This document shows, piece after piece, positions 1 to 11,737 of a stretch of DNA of 64,000 nucleotides. A program made the translations under genes and the position numbers. A model generated the notes under the pieces. That model did no database searches and was not told where the DNA came from. It saw nothing but the letters and a program-made list of their open reading frames with translations. Source of the DNA: Ensifer sp. Root278 (lineage in GTDB: Bacteria; Pseudomonadota; Alphaproteobacteria; Rhizobiales; Rhizobiaceae); assembly GCF_001429285.1 (NCBI RefSeq), contig NZ_LMJJ01000041.1, positions 280,630 to 344,629 of the forward strand. The letters are read 5' to 3'. Within the stretch, counting starts at the first letter, position 1. The number at the start of each line of letters is the position of its first letter.

Positions 1-627
1 GGCGGCAGCGACATGGCTGCCTCCGGTCTTCCTTCGGCTGGTAGCCAGGGTTCCAATGGCGCGGCTGCGCCGACCACGCTTGGCCAGATCGTCTTCGACC
101 AGAGCGGCAATCCGGTTTCGGCGACAACCGATGCTCAACCTGGCGCGAACGCGACGCCTCCGGGTGTCGAAGCCGGTGCGGGTCTGCCCGCCGACGATGG
201 TGGCCTGAACGCTAACCCGGGCAATCAGCAGACCGCCTCGCTCGACAATCCCGGCGATCTCTACCAGTCGGCCTACGGCCACGTTCTCTCCGGTGACTAC
301 AGCATGGCGGAACAGGAATTCGGCGACTATCTGGCCGCGTTCCCGCAGGGCGACAAGGCGGCCGATGCCAGCTTCTGGCTGGGCGAGGCGCAATATTCGC
401 AGGGCAAATACAGTGACGCGGCCAAGACCTTCCTGAACGCGCACCAGGCCCACGGCAAGTCGCCGAAGGCGCCGGAAATGCTGCTGAAGCTCGGCATGTC
501 GCTGGGCGCGCTCGACAACAAGGAAACTGCCTGCGCGACGCTGCGCGAGGTCAACAAGCGCTACCCGAAGGCTTCGCCGGCGGTAAAGGCAAAGGTGACG
601 AGCGAGCAGAGCCGTTTTGGCTGCTGA
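1..627 (+). CDS. ybgF: Tol-Pal system protein YbgF/CpoB, 5'-truncated by window
   Basis: Periplasmic partner of the Tol-Pal envelope complex, which coordinates outer-membrane constriction with septal wall synthesis. The reading frame is already open at base 1, so the N-terminus (signal peptide and coiled-coil trimerisation part) lies outside the window and the in-window Met at 13 is not the start. A low-complexity Gly/Ala/Pro/Asn linker leads into a C-terminal TPR region from about base 265, with repeats of the type GDY..AE..F..YL..FP and the typical ending in Cys. The gene overlaps or nearly abuts tilS and is followed by ftsH, the usual rhizobial order downstream of tolB-pal. Identification is firm for the family. 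Confidence 0.9.
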   Translation, partial: GGSDMAASGLPSAGSQGSNGAAAPTTLGQIVFDQSGNPVSATTDAQPGANATPPGVEAGAGLPADDGGLNANPGNQQTASLDNPGDLYQSAYGHVLSGDYSMAEQEFGDYLAAFPQGDKAADASFWLGEAQYSQGKYSDAAKTFLNAHQAHGKSPKAPEMLLKLGMSLGALDNKETACATLREVNKRYPKASPAVKAKVTSEQSRFGC

Positions 628-640
628 GGCCCACCCGCCA

Positions 641-1957
641 ATGGCCGTTGTCGAAACGGCAAAACGATTTCTTGCCTCCTTCGACGGACCAGCACGTATT
701 CTCGTGGCCGTCTCCGGCGGGAGCGACTCGAAAGGACTGCTTCTCGCTCTCAACGAGGCGATCGAGGCAACCAAGCCCACACAGTTTTCTCTGGCCGCCT
801 GCACGGTCGATCATGCGCTGAGGCCGGAATCGGCCGATGAGGCGCGCGGTGTCGCGGCCTTTTGCGAGAGCCTGGGTGTACCGCATATCATCACCCGATG
901 GGACGGGCCGAAGCCCAGGACCGGCATTCAGGCGGCGGCGCGCGAGGCGCGCTATGCATTGCTGGCCGACGCTGCGCAGTGCTTCGAAACGTCCTCAATC
1001 GTCACCGGTCACACGCTCGACGACCAGCGAGAGACGATCCTGATGCGCGCACAGCGCGGGGAGGGACCCGGTGCCGCGGGCATGGCGGAGGCCACGCTCT
1101 ATGACCGGCGCATCTGGGTGCTGCGACCGTTCCTCACGCTCGACCGCACAGCCATTCGCGCCTTTCTCACCGACCGCAAAGTCGGCTGGTTCGATGATCC
1201 GAGCAACCTGAACACGCGCTTCGAGCGGGTACGTGCGCGGACCGCGTTGGCATCTTCGCTGGAGACCGGTGCCGGCGCCTGGGACGCCCGGTCCCGGGCG
1301 CGATCGTCGGCAGCTGCCGCCGCCCTGCTCGAACGGCACGTGCGGGTGCATGCGGGGTTGGTCGCGGAAATCCCTTCTTCGATGGCCGGCCAATGCCGCG
1401 ACATCGATTGGCAACGGGCGCTGCTTGCGCTGGCGACCGTCCTCGGCGGCCGTGCACATCTGCCTGCGGCCGAGACGGTGGAACGGCTGGCAAATTTCCT
1501 GGAGCAGGGGACACCGGGGCGGCTGACCGCGGGACGCGTCGTCTTCGACCGGCGCTCGACCGGGCTCTATCTCTATCGGGAGGCGCGCGGTATCGAGGAT
1601 CTGACGTTGCAGGCTGGGCAAACCGGCGTCTGGGATGACCGCCTTCTGATCCGCAATGGTGGCGACGGTCCTCTTGCGCTGACGGTGGAAGGCGGTCGCG
1701 GACCACAACAGCAGAGACTTATTGCCGCAGGCCTGCCACCGGGCGTTGCCGGTCGTGTGTCGTTGTCGGCGCCCCGCATCGTGTCCGACGACGTCAAAAA
1801 TGTCGCATCTGCCACAATCGAGCCGAGGATCGGCCTCTACGACACCTTTTTGCCGAGTTTCGACAGGATCATGGCAGACAGGATCGCCGGATTGTTCGGA
1901 CGAGAGCGTTATCTTCCGCCACCGGTTCACGATCTATTGACAGAAATGGAACGGTAG
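641..1957 (+). CDS. tilS: tRNA(Ile)-lysidine synthetase TilS
   Basis: ATP-dependent enzyme that attaches lysine to C34 of the CAU-anticodon tRNA-Ile, changing its decoding to AUA. The PP-loop motif SGGSDS lies near the N-terminus, followed by VDHALRPES and GHTLDDQ, all characteristic of TilS. I place the start at ATG 641, giving 438 aa; a TTG at 617 in the same frame would add eight residues and overlap ybgF by 11 bases. A GAGG lies 11 bases before the ATG, which is long, so the start is uncertain. The C-terminal half is divergent, as usual in alphaproteobacteria. It is the last gene before ftsH and probably co-transcribed with ybgF. Confidence 0.9.
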   Translation: MAVVETAKRFLASFDGPARILVAVSGGSDSKGLLLALNEAIEATKPTQFSLAACTVDHALRPESADEARGVAAFCESLGVPHIITRWDGPKPRTGIQAAAREARYALLADAAQCFETSSIVTGHTLDDQRETILMRAQRGEGPGAAGMAEATLYDRRIWVLRPFLTLDRTAIRAFLTDRKVGWFDDPSNLNTRFERVRARTALASSLETGAGAWDARSRARSSAAAAALLERHVRVHAGLVAEIPSSMAGQCRDIDWQRALLALATVLGGRAHLPAAETVERLANFLEQGTPGRLTAGRVVFDRRSTGLYLYREARGIEDLTLQAGQTGVWDDRLLIRNGGDGPLALTVEGGRGPQQQRLIAAGLPPGVAGRVSLSAPRIVSDDVKNVASATIEPRIGLYDTFLPSFDRIMADRIAGLFGRERYLPPPVHDLLTEMER

Positions 1958-2058
1958 AAGCCGGTTTGCCTTGGCAATGCGTCGCCAGAACCCTATGTTA
2001 GGGAGCAAGACAGCGGCCCGGCGAAATGCGCGGGCCGTGACAGGTTCCGGGGAGTTCG

Positions 2059-3999
<1,941 letters not shown>

Positions 4000-4024
4000 T
4001 TGCCACGGTTGGCAGTATATCCGA

Positions 4025-4058
4025 GCCGCCGCTCCTCAAGTGGAGCGGCGGCTTTTCG
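4025..4058 (+). terminator. Intrinsic terminator after ftsH
   Basis: A perfect 11-bp stem (4025-4035 with 4042-4052) with a 6-base loop is followed directly by TTTT. It lies 25 bases past the ftsH stop and closes the ybgF-tilS-ftsH unit. The remaining bases to glmM (4059-4314) hold no convincing gene; glmM could be opened in frame as far up as 4219, but that extension lacks family features. Confidence 0.9.
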
Positions 4059-4314
4059 TTGCCACGCGGCCTCTGGCATTTGGTAACGGGATGTAACGAT
4101 TTCTGATGTTAGGCTCGCTGCCGTTTGCTGCGCTTTTGTGTCAAAGAAGACATGACGTGTTTGCGATGGCTGTCCTTGAACGGAATGCTGATCGCCAGGC
4201 AGACGGCATTCAAGAAGTATGAATGAGGTCCGGTCAATGAAACCCAGTCGCGGAAAACGCAGACAGGCGGAGGTGGCCAAGCCAGCCCTGACCCGGCAGA
4301 ACGATGGAGTTCTT

Positions 4315-5667
<1,353 letters not shown>

Positions 5668-5693
5668 GACACCCAGAGACTGATTTCCCTCCA

Positions 5694-5724
5694 GGGCCGG
5701 TGCGACGCATCGGCCTCTTTTTTT
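5694..5724 (+). terminator. Intrinsic terminator after glmM
   Basis: A 9-bp stem (5695-5703 with 5707-5715, one G-T wobble) with a 3-base loop is followed by a T-rich run. It separates glmM from the outer-membrane gene region. Bases 5725-6031 contain no gene but carry the CtrA box noted separately. Confidence 0.85.
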
Positions 5725-5928
5725 GTCCTGCTGTGGCTTGAAAGCGGTGCCCGGGACGAGATCGTTCCATCCTTGGAATTCCGATCTGAAAGCGTTGCTG
5801 GCTTTGAGAGCGCGTTGTCCTGACGATTATTTAGCTGCACCTTAAGGGAACAGTATCGCCGACAGTAAAGCGGCACAACAACCGCAAGAATAGGCTGCTT
5901 TCTTAACAATCTCGGTAAACGTTTGTAG

Positions 5929-5943
5929 TTAATTGGAACTTAA
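5929..5943 (+). promoter_or_regulatory. Perfect CtrA box TTAA-N7-TTAA upstream of first OMP gene
   Basis: The sequence TTAATTGGAACTTAA, followed by CC, matches the full CtrA consensus TTAA-N7-TTAA exactly. It ends 88 bases before the ATG of the outer-membrane protein gene at 6032, a normal distance for a promoter-associated site. A further TTAA half-site lies at about 5903. No other known gene uses this intergenic region, since the upstream glmM is terminated. The match is seen directly; binding is inferred. Confidence 0.75.
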
Positions 5944-6031
5944 CCTTTCCTCCTCATTATCCATAACCAACATCGGGATTTGGGCACCGGTTTCATGGTG
6001 AACCAAGCAACGGAATGTATTGGAGTGGGCC

Positions 6032-6859
6032 ATGAAGAGAATTTTGAGTGGCGTTGTTGCTATGTTGCTCAGCGGCACAGCAGCTTTTGCTGCGGATGTC
6101 TACCAACCGCCTATGGAGCCGGTGCCGGAGCAGCCCGTCGAGGTCGTCCAGACCAGCGGCTGGTACCTGCGCGGAGACGTCGGTTACGCCTGGAACCATC
6201 TGCGCGGCGCAAATTTCTACCAGGGGGGGCCGAGCGGCTCGATCGCGGATTTCGATTCCGCTGATATCGATGATTCCTGGGTAATCGGCGGCGGTGTCGG
6301 TTATCAGTTCAACAACTACCTGCGCGCCGACATCACGGCCGACTACTGGGGCAACGGCGACTTTGCCGGCTCGACCAGCGGCGGCTGCGGGCTCTTCCCG
6401 GGCGAGCCTTGCGTTTCGCGAGACATTAGCTCGGTTTCTGCGTGGAGCCTCATGGCCAACGCCTATGTGGACATCGGCACCTACGGTGCTTTCACCCCTT
6501 ACGTCGGCGCCGGTATCGGTGCGACGCGCGTGAGCTGGGACGGGCTGCGCAACACGAGCTGCGTAGATGGCGACCCCACCCGATGCGACCCGACGACCAA
6601 TCATGGCGGCAAGGACAGCTGGCGCTTCACCTACGCCCTCATGGCCGGCACCGCGATCGACCTGACCTGCAACCTGAAGGCGGATATCGGTTATCGCTTC
6701 CGCCAGGTCGATGATGGCGACATGTTCGGCTACGCCAACGGCGGCGGTCCGGGCTTCGACGATGGCTTCTATATCCACGAGGCGCGCGCTGGTCTGCGCT
6801 ACTCCTTCGGCAATGTCTGCGAAGTGCCTTACGAGCCGCCGCCGATCGTCTACAAGTAA
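6032..6859 (+). CDS. Outer-membrane beta-barrel protein (Omp25/RopB-like family)
   Basis: Predicted small eight-stranded-type outer-membrane barrel of 275 aa. A clear signal peptide (KR, hydrophobic core, cleavage after AFA) precedes a mature start ADVYQPP. Alternating polar/aromatic strands follow, such as GWYLRGDVGY, VIGGGVGYQFN and LRADITADYW, with the surface-protein signature FTPYVGAGIGATRVSWD. Four Cys residues occur in loops. I chose ATG 6032 because GGAG sits six bases upstream and the signal peptide begins there. The next gene is a paralogue with the same motifs. A perfect CtrA box lies upstream, suggesting cell-cycle control. The exact function is not shown by sequence. Confidence 0.88.
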   Translation: MKRILSGVVAMLLSGTAAFAADVYQPPMEPVPEQPVEVVQTSGWYLRGDVGYAWNHLRGANFYQGGPSGSIADFDSADIDDSWVIGGGVGYQFNNYLRADITADYWGNGDFAGSTSGGCGLFPGEPCVSRDISSVSAWSLMANAYVDIGTYGAFTPYVGAGIGATRVSWDGLRNTSCVDGDPTRCDPTTNHGGKDSWRFTYALMAGTAIDLTCNLKADIGYRFRQVDDGDMFGYANGGGPGFDDGFYIHEARAGLRYSFGNVCEVPYEPPPIVYK

Positions 6860-6882
6860 TCGGACAGTATCCGACACGTACC

Positions 6883-6908
6883 AAGGCCACCTTCGGGTGG
6901 CCTTTTTC
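6883..6908 (+). terminator. Intrinsic terminator between the two OMP genes
   Basis: A 9-bp perfect stem (6883-6891 with 6896-6904) capped by a stable TTCG tetraloop ends in a T run. It makes the two outer-membrane genes separate transcription units. Confidence 0.93.
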
Positions 6909-6946
6909 GTTGCCCCCAACCTTTGCCCGTTTCCTAACAGGCATGG

Positions 6947-6961
6947 TTAACCGGGGGTTAA
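6947..6961 (+). promoter_or_regulatory. Perfect CtrA box TTAA-N7-TTAA upstream of second OMP gene
   Basis: TTAACCGGGGGTTAA, flanked as G...CC, is an exact CtrA full site. It ends 85 bases before ATG 7047, almost the same position as the box before the paralogous gene at 6032. An additional TTAA half-site lies near 6978. The spacer differs entirely from that of the first box, so the shared part is the motif itself rather than recent duplication of the promoter. Confidence 0.75.
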
Positions 6962-7046
6962 CCAGTCGCTGCAATAGTTAACGCTGAACGAAGCGGCGAC
7001 GGCATGGCTCCATCCCGCACGGATAGTAGCGGTGAAAGGGCATGGC

Positions 7047-7880
7047 ATGGATTGGCGAAACGGGTTCTGCGGAGCCGCTTTTGGTGCCGGCCTGCTTCTC
7101 TCTGGCGCCGCGCTGGCTGCTGACGAGGATCTCCTGAATGCCCCGGAGATCACCATCGAGAAAGAAACTGTCGGCACAAGCGCGATCTATCTGCGCGGCG
7201 ATATCGGCTATGCACCCTGGCGCGGTGAGGGCGATCCCTATTACCGGACCTTCGATGCGGGCACACTGACCTATGACAGCGTCTCCTTCGACAATGCCCG
7301 CTTTGACAAGCCCTTCTCCGGTTCGCTCGGCGTCGGTTACCAGTTTACCGATACATTCCGCGCCGATCTGACGGCCGACTATTTCGAGGGTCGGTTCAGC
7401 GGTTCATCTTCTTCTGCCGGTCCTTGTGCCGGGCAGGGGGCGGGCACGTCCTGCGCTTTCTCGACCGGCGCCGATTACTCCGCCCTTGGATTGATGGCGA
7501 ACGCCTATGTGGATTTCGGCACACTCGCAGGCTTCACGCCCTATGTCGGCGGCGGCATCGGCGCAACGCGCCTCAACTGGGACACGGCAATCGAACGCGC
7601 CACTTGTGTGGCCAGCGTTGGTGCTTGTGGCGGTTCGCCCACCTCGACCTCCTATGAGGGGCGCGACAGCTGGCGCTTCACCTATGCGCTGATGGCGGGC
7701 GTTTCCTATGATCTTAGCGAGCAGCTGAAGCTCGATGTCGGCTATCGTTACTCCCATATCGCCGATGGCGAGATGTTCGGCTTCGGCGCCGAGGCGCTGG
7801 TGGGGGCTGCCGGCGACAAGGGCTTCGACGACGGACTGTCCCGTCACGAGATCCGCGCCGGCCTGCGCTTCTCCTTCTAA
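7047..7880 (+). CDS. Outer-membrane beta-barrel protein, paralogue of the preceding gene
   Basis: Predicted outer-membrane barrel of 277 aa with a signal peptide cleaved after ALAA. It shares with its upstream neighbour the blocks YLRGDIGYAPW, SLGVGYQFTDTFRADLTADYF, LMANAYVDFG, FTPYVGGGIGATRLNWD and DSWRFTYALMAG. It ends LRFSF, with the terminal Phe typical of Bam-folded barrels. ATG 7047 is preferred because AAAGGG lies six bases upstream; a GTG at 7032 would add five residues. It has its own terminator-isolated promoter with a perfect CtrA box. Function beyond outer-membrane structural or porin role cannot be read from the sequence. Confidence 0.87.
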   Translation: MDWRNGFCGAAFGAGLLLSGAALAADEDLLNAPEITIEKETVGTSAIYLRGDIGYAPWRGEGDPYYRTFDAGTLTYDSVSFDNARFDKPFSGSLGVGYQFTDTFRADLTADYFEGRFSGSSSSAGPCAGQGAGTSCAFSTGADYSALGLMANAYVDFGTLAGFTPYVGGGIGATRLNWDTAIERATCVASVGACGGSPTSTSYEGRDSWRFTYALMAGVSYDLSEQLKLDVGYRYSHIADGEMFGFGAEALVGAAGDKGFDDGLSRHEIRAGLRFSF

Positions 7881-8051
7881 CGCCTTGAAGCGCCACAGTT
7901 TCGGCGACAACCGGGTCATATCGTTCCGCCGATCGCCTCAGCCTATTGCCAGGACGAAAGTGCCGGCCGGCAACAATCAGTCGGCAGGCATCGTTCTGCT
8001 TTTGCAGATCTTGCCCGCGGCGCCATAAATTTTCTCGATTGCGACAAAGCG

Positions 8052-8080
8052 CTTGACTTCCGGTCCCGTCCACAATATCG
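8052..8080 (+). promoter_or_regulatory. Probable sigma-70 promoter of serC
   Basis: CTTGAC at 8052-8057, a frequent rhizobial -35 form, is followed after 17 bases by ATATCG at 8075-8080. It would start transcription just before the structured serC leader. Confidence 0.5.
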
Positions 8081-8084
8081 ACGA

Positions 8085-8135
8085 CGGCGGGACACCCTTC
8101 CCCAACGAAGGGCTATCTATCTGGAAGGATAGCAC
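8085..8135 (+). ncRNA. Structured 5' leader of serC, candidate serC RNA motif
   Basis: Two adjacent hairpins precede serC. The first pairs CCCTT 8095-8099 with AAGGG 8108-8112. The second pairs GCTATC 8112-8117 with GATAGC 8128-8133 and holds the GGAAGG ribosome-binding site in or at the edge of its loop, so folding would affect translation. A conserved serC motif of paired hairpins upstream of serC is known in alphaproteobacteria; placing this leader in that class is inference from position and architecture. The rest of 7881-8051 shows no gene. Confidence 0.55.
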
Positions 8136-9314
8136 ATGGCAAAGCCTGCACAGCCGGACCTCCGTCCGAACAATACCCATTTCTCTTCTGGTCCTTGCTC
8201 GAAGCGCCCCGGTTGGACGCTCGACGCTCTCTCCGATGCTCCGCTCGGTCGTTCGCACCGCGCCAAGATCGGCAAGACGAAGCTGAAGCAGGCCATTGAT
8301 CTTACCCGTGACATTCTTGAAGTGCCGGCCGATTATCGCATCGGCATCGTGCCCGCTTCCGATACTGGCGCCGTCGAAATGGCGCTGTGGTCGCTGCTCG
8401 GTCAGCGTGGCGTCGACATGGTCGCCTGGGAAAGCTTTGGCGCCGGCTGGGTGACCGATGTGGTCAAGCAGCTGAAGCTTGCCGACGTGCGCAAGTTCGA
8501 AGCCGGCTACGGCGAACTTCCCGATCTTGCCAAGGTCGATTTCGACCGCGACGTGGTCTTCACCTGGAACGGTACGACCTCCGGCGTGCGTGTCCCGAAC
8601 GCCGACTTCATTCCGGCCGACCGCAAGGGTCTGACCATCTGCGACGCGACGTCGGCCGCCTTTGCGCAGAACCTTGATTTCGCCAAGCTCGATGTCGTCA
8701 CCTTCTCCTGGCAGAAGGTTCTCGGCGGTGAGGGCGCACACGGCGTCATCATCCTGTCGCCGCGTGCCGTCGAGCGTCTCTTGACCTACGTTCCGGCCTG
8801 GCCGCTGCCGAAGATCTTCCGCATGACCTCGGGCGGCAAGCTGATCGAGGGCATCTTCACCGGCGAGACGATCAACACGCCGTCGATGCTCTGCGTCGAG
8901 GACTATATCGATGCGCTCCTCTGGGCGCAGCAGGTCGGCGGGCTCAAGGGCCTGATGGCCCGCGCTGACGCCAACGCGCAAGCGATCTTCGACTTCGTCG
9001 CCGCCAATGACTGGATCGCCAACCTCGCGGTCAAGGACGAGACCCGCTCCAACACCTCGGTCTGCCTGAAGATCGTCGACAAGGACGTATTGGCGCTCGA
9101 CGCCGACGGACAGGCGGCCTTCGCCAAGGGCGTGGTTGCGCTTCTCGAAAAGGAAGGCGTCGCCTTCGACATCGGCCACTATCGCGATGCGCCGTCGGGC
9201 CTTCGCATCTGGGCGGGTGCCACCATTGAGACCGCCGACATGAAAGCGTTGATGCCGTGGCTGACCTGGGCCTTCGAGACCCAGAAGGCAACGCTGACGC
9301 AGGCCGCGGCCTGA
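8136..9314 (+). CDS. serC: Phosphoserine aminotransferase SerC
   Basis: PLP-dependent class-V aminotransferase that converts 3-phosphohydroxypyruvate and glutamate to phosphoserine in serine biosynthesis. The 392-aa protein belongs to the alphaproteobacterial form: N-terminus with [18 protein letters not shown], pyridoxal-lysine region [14 protein letters not shown] and phosphate-binding segment TSGGKLIEG. The start ATG 8136 follows a structured leader that contains the ribosome-binding site. serA, the preceding pathway enzyme, lies 132 bases downstream on the same strand. Confidence 0.97.
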   Translation: MAKPAQPDLRPNNTHFSSGPCSKRPGWTLDALSDAPLGRSHRAKIGKTKLKQAIDLTRDILEVPADYRIGIVPASDTGAVEMALWSLLGQRGVDMVAWESFGAGWVTDVVKQLKLADVRKFEAGYGELPDLAKVDFDRDVVFTWNGTTSGVRVPNADFIPADRKGLTICDATSAAFAQNLDFAKLDVVTFSWQKVLGGEGAHGVIILSPRAVERLLTYVPAWPLPKIFRMTSGGKLIEGIFTGETINTPSMLCVEDYIDALLWAQQVGGLKGLMARADANAQAIFDFVAANDWIANLAVKDETRSNTSVCLKIVDKDVLALDADGQAAFAKGVVALLEKEGVAFDIGHYRDAPSGLRIWAGATIETADMKALMPWLTWAFETQKATLTQAAA

Positions 9315-9446
9315 TCAGACAAGGGGTGAGGAACAATGGACTTCGCCCGCATCTCACACTGATTTGAGTGATCCGCTTCGCTCCCCATGGGAGCGAGGCT
9401 TGGCTAACCGCATTCCCATTCAGACCTGATCTTTAAGGAGGCCCTC

Positions 9447-11042
9447 ATGGCACCTCGCGTTCTCGTATCCGACGAACTGTCGGAAACCGCCGTCCAGATC
9501 TTCCGCGATCGCGGCGTCGAAGTCGATTTCCAGCCGAAGCTCGGCAAGGACAAGGACAAGCTCGCCGAAATCATCGGCAACTATGACGGCCTTGCCATCC
9601 GCTCGGCCACCAAGGCGACGGAAAAGCTGATCGCGGCTGCGACCAATCTCAAGGTCATCGGCCGCGCCGGCATCGGCGTCGACAATGTCGATATCCCGGC
9701 TGCCTCGCGTCGCGGTATCATCGTGATGAACACGCCCTTCGGCAACTCGATCACGACCGCCGAACACGCGATCGCGCTGCTCTTTGCCGTTGCCCGCCAG
9801 CTTCCGGCCGCCGATAACTCGACGCAGGCCGGCAAGTGGGAGAAGTCGCGCTTCATGGGTGTCGAGATCACCGGCAAGACGCTCGGCGTCATCGGTGCCG
9901 GCAACATCGGCTCGATCGTCTGCTCGCGCGCCATCGGCCTGAAGATGCACGTTCTCGCCTACGACCCGTTCCTGTCCAAGGAGCGCGCCGAGGAAATGGG
10001 CGTCACCAAGGTCGAACTCGACGAGCTGCTCGCCCACGCCGACTTCATCACCCTGCACGTGCCGCTGACCGACAAGACCCGCAACATCCTGAGTGCCGAA
10101 GCGCTGGCCAAGACGAAGCCGGGCGTGCGCATCGTCAACTGCGCTCGTGGCGGTCTCGTCGACGAGAAGGCGCTCGCCGAAGCGATCAAGTCCGGCCATG
10201 TTGCCGGCGCCGGCTTCGACGTCTTCGAGGTCGAGCCCGCCACCGAAAGCCCGCTCTTCGGCCTGCCGAACGTCGTCTGCACGCCGCATCTCGGCGCTTC
10301 GACCACGGAAGCCCAGGAGAACGTCGCCCTGCAGGTGGCCGAGCAGATGTCGGACTACCTGGTCAAGGGTGCCGTCTCCAACGCCATCAACATGCCGTCG
10401 ATCACGGCTGAGGAAGCCCCGATCCTGAAGCCGTTCATCCGGCTTGCCGACGTTCTCGGCGCCTTCGTCGGCCAGGTGACCGAGAGCGCGATCAAGGAAA
10501 TCGAGATCCTCTATGACGGCTCGACCGCCGGCATGAACACCAAGGCGCTGACGAGCGCGGTTCTCGCCGGTCTGATCCGCCCGCAGGTCGCCGACGTCAA
10601 CATGGTTTCGGCGCCGGTGATGATCAAGGAAAAGGGCATCATCCTGTCCGAGGTCAAGCGCGACAAGACCGGCGTCTTCGACGGCTACATCAAGCTGACG
10701 GTGAAGACCGCCAACCAGACCCGCTCTGTGGCCGGCACGGTGTTTTCGGACGGCAAGCCGCGCTTCATCCAGATCAAGGGCATCAACCTTGATGCGGATG
10801 TCGGCAGCCACATGGTCTACATCACCAACACCGACGTTCCCGGCATGATCGGCTTCATCGGCATGACGCTCGGTGACGCCGGCGTCAACATCGCCAACTT
10901 CCAGCTCGGCCGCGAGAAGGAAGGCGGCGACGCGATTGCGCTGCTTTACGTTGACGGCGCCGTTTCCGAGGCTGTTCTTGACAAGCTGCGGGCCAATCAG
11001 GCAATCCGCCAGGCAAAGCCGCTGGTCTTCAACATCGATTGA
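9447..11042 (+). CDS. serA: D-3-phosphoglycerate dehydrogenase SerA
   Basis: Oxidises 3-phosphoglycerate to phosphohydroxypyruvate, the first step of serine biosynthesis. It is a 531-aa long-form enzyme. The catalytic domain contains the NAD-binding GAGNIG motif, the VNCARGG segment with the catalytic Arg, and the CTPHLGASTTEAQ region with the active His. An intervening domain and a C-terminal ACT domain (VPGMIGFIGMTLGDAGVNI) follow, consistent with allosteric feedback by serine. AAGGAGG precedes ATG 9447. A hairpin built from GCTCCC/GGGAGC around 9373-9389 lies in the serC-serA gap and could attenuate read-through. Confidence 0.97.
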   Translation: MAPRVLVSDELSETAVQIFRDRGVEVDFQPKLGKDKDKLAEIIGNYDGLAIRSATKATEKLIAAATNLKVIGRAGIGVDNVDIPAASRRGIIVMNTPFGNSITTAEHAIALLFAVARQLPAADNSTQAGKWEKSRFMGVEITGKTLGVIGAGNIGSIVCSRAIGLKMHVLAYDPFLSKERAEEMGVTKVELDELLAHADFITLHVPLTDKTRNILSAEALAKTKPGVRIVNCARGGLVDEKALAEAIKSGHVAGAGFDVFEVEPATESPLFGLPNVVCTPHLGASTTEAQENVALQVAEQMSDYLVKGAVSNAINMPSITAEEAPILKPFIRLADVLGAFVGQVTESAIKEIEILYDGSTAGMNTKALTSAVLAGLIRPQVADVNMVSAPVMIKEKGIILSEVKRDKTGVFDGYIKLTVKTANQTRSVAGTVFSDGKPRFIQIKGINLDADVGSHMVYITNTDVPGMIGFIGMTLGDAGVNIANFQLGREKEGGDAIALLYVDGAVSEAVLDKLRANQAIRQAKPLVFNID

Positions 11043-11107
11043 CGCCGGCACTGCAAGCGGCGGTGTGATCCGCCGCTGTGCCGACCCAATCACGGGACAT
11101 ATCGAAG

Positions 11108-11135
11108 ACGCACCGGTGGCCGCCGGTGCGTTTTC
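11108..11135 (+). terminator. Intrinsic terminator after serA
   Basis: A 9-bp perfect stem (11108-11116 with 11123-11131) with a 6-base loop runs into TTTT. It closes the serine operon just before the acetyltransferase gene. Confidence 0.88.
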
Positions 11136-11160
11136 CTGTTTCGAACGCATGTGACGAGAA

Positions 11161-11667
11161 ATGACCGAAATGACATTCCGCTGGCGCGAGGCAAGCCTGC
11201 CCGATCTCGCCTCCGTATCGGAGATCCAGCTTGTGGTTCACCAGGCCTTTCCCGAGGACGATGCCGTACTTGCTGACCGCATCGCCTTGAGCCCTGCCGG
11301 GTGCTTCATGCTGGACGCGGCCGGGCAGTCGCGTGGCTACGTGTTGAGCCATCCTTGGCTTCGTGGCGCGCCGCCGTCGCTGAACAGCATGCTTGGCGAA
11401 ATTCCTGATGCCGCCGACACCTGGTACATCCACGATCTCGCCCTTCTGCCCGAGATGCGTGGTTCCGGAGCGGGCGGCGGAATTCTTCCTGTTCTGGAGG
11501 ATGCCGCCAGAACGGAAGCGTTGCGGTCGATGTCGCTCGTCTCCGTCAACGGATCCCGCAGTTTCTGGGAGAGGCAGGGTTTTGAAGTCCGGATGGACGA
11601 GCGGCTGGCACTGAAGCTCTCAAGCTACGGCGAGGAAGCGCTCTATATGGAGCGGCTTCTTGCCTGA
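11161..11667 (+). CDS. GNAT family N-acetyltransferase
   Basis: A 168-aa protein with a GNAT fold: N-terminal FRWREASLPDLASVSEIQ, a central strand IHDLALLPEMRGSGAGGGILP that carries the acetyl-CoA pyrophosphate loop (R-G-S-G-A-G), and C-terminal FWERQGFEV. The substrate is unknown. The gene starts 118 bases after serA, beyond its terminator, and carries its own terminator. A shorter start at ATG 11170 is possible. Confidence 0.85.
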   Translation: MTEMTFRWREASLPDLASVSEIQLVVHQAFPEDDAVLADRIALSPAGCFMLDAAGQSRGYVLSHPWLRGAPPSLNSMLGEIPDAADTWYIHDLALLPEMRGSGAGGGILPVLEDAARTEALRSMSLVSVNGSRSFWERQGFEVRMDERLALKLSSYGEEALYMERLLA

Positions 11668-11675
11668 TAAATGAA

Positions 11676-11699
11676 AATGGCGCCGGAAACGGCGCCATT
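11676..11699 (+). terminator. Hairpin after acetyltransferase gene
   Basis: AATGGCGCC (11676-11684) pairs perfectly with 11691-11699 across a 6-base loop. There is no long T run, so termination strength is uncertain. Confidence 0.6.
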
Positions 11700-11737
11700 C
11701 AGGCTGCTGACAACCCCTAAAGATGGCTTTCTGCCGC

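Noticed and set aside
9420-11150. 576-codon minus-strand open frame opposite serA
   Set aside because: Antisense shadow created by GC-rich codon bias; serA on the plus strand has full family motifs and the antisense product is His/Asp/Gly-rich with no recognisable domain.
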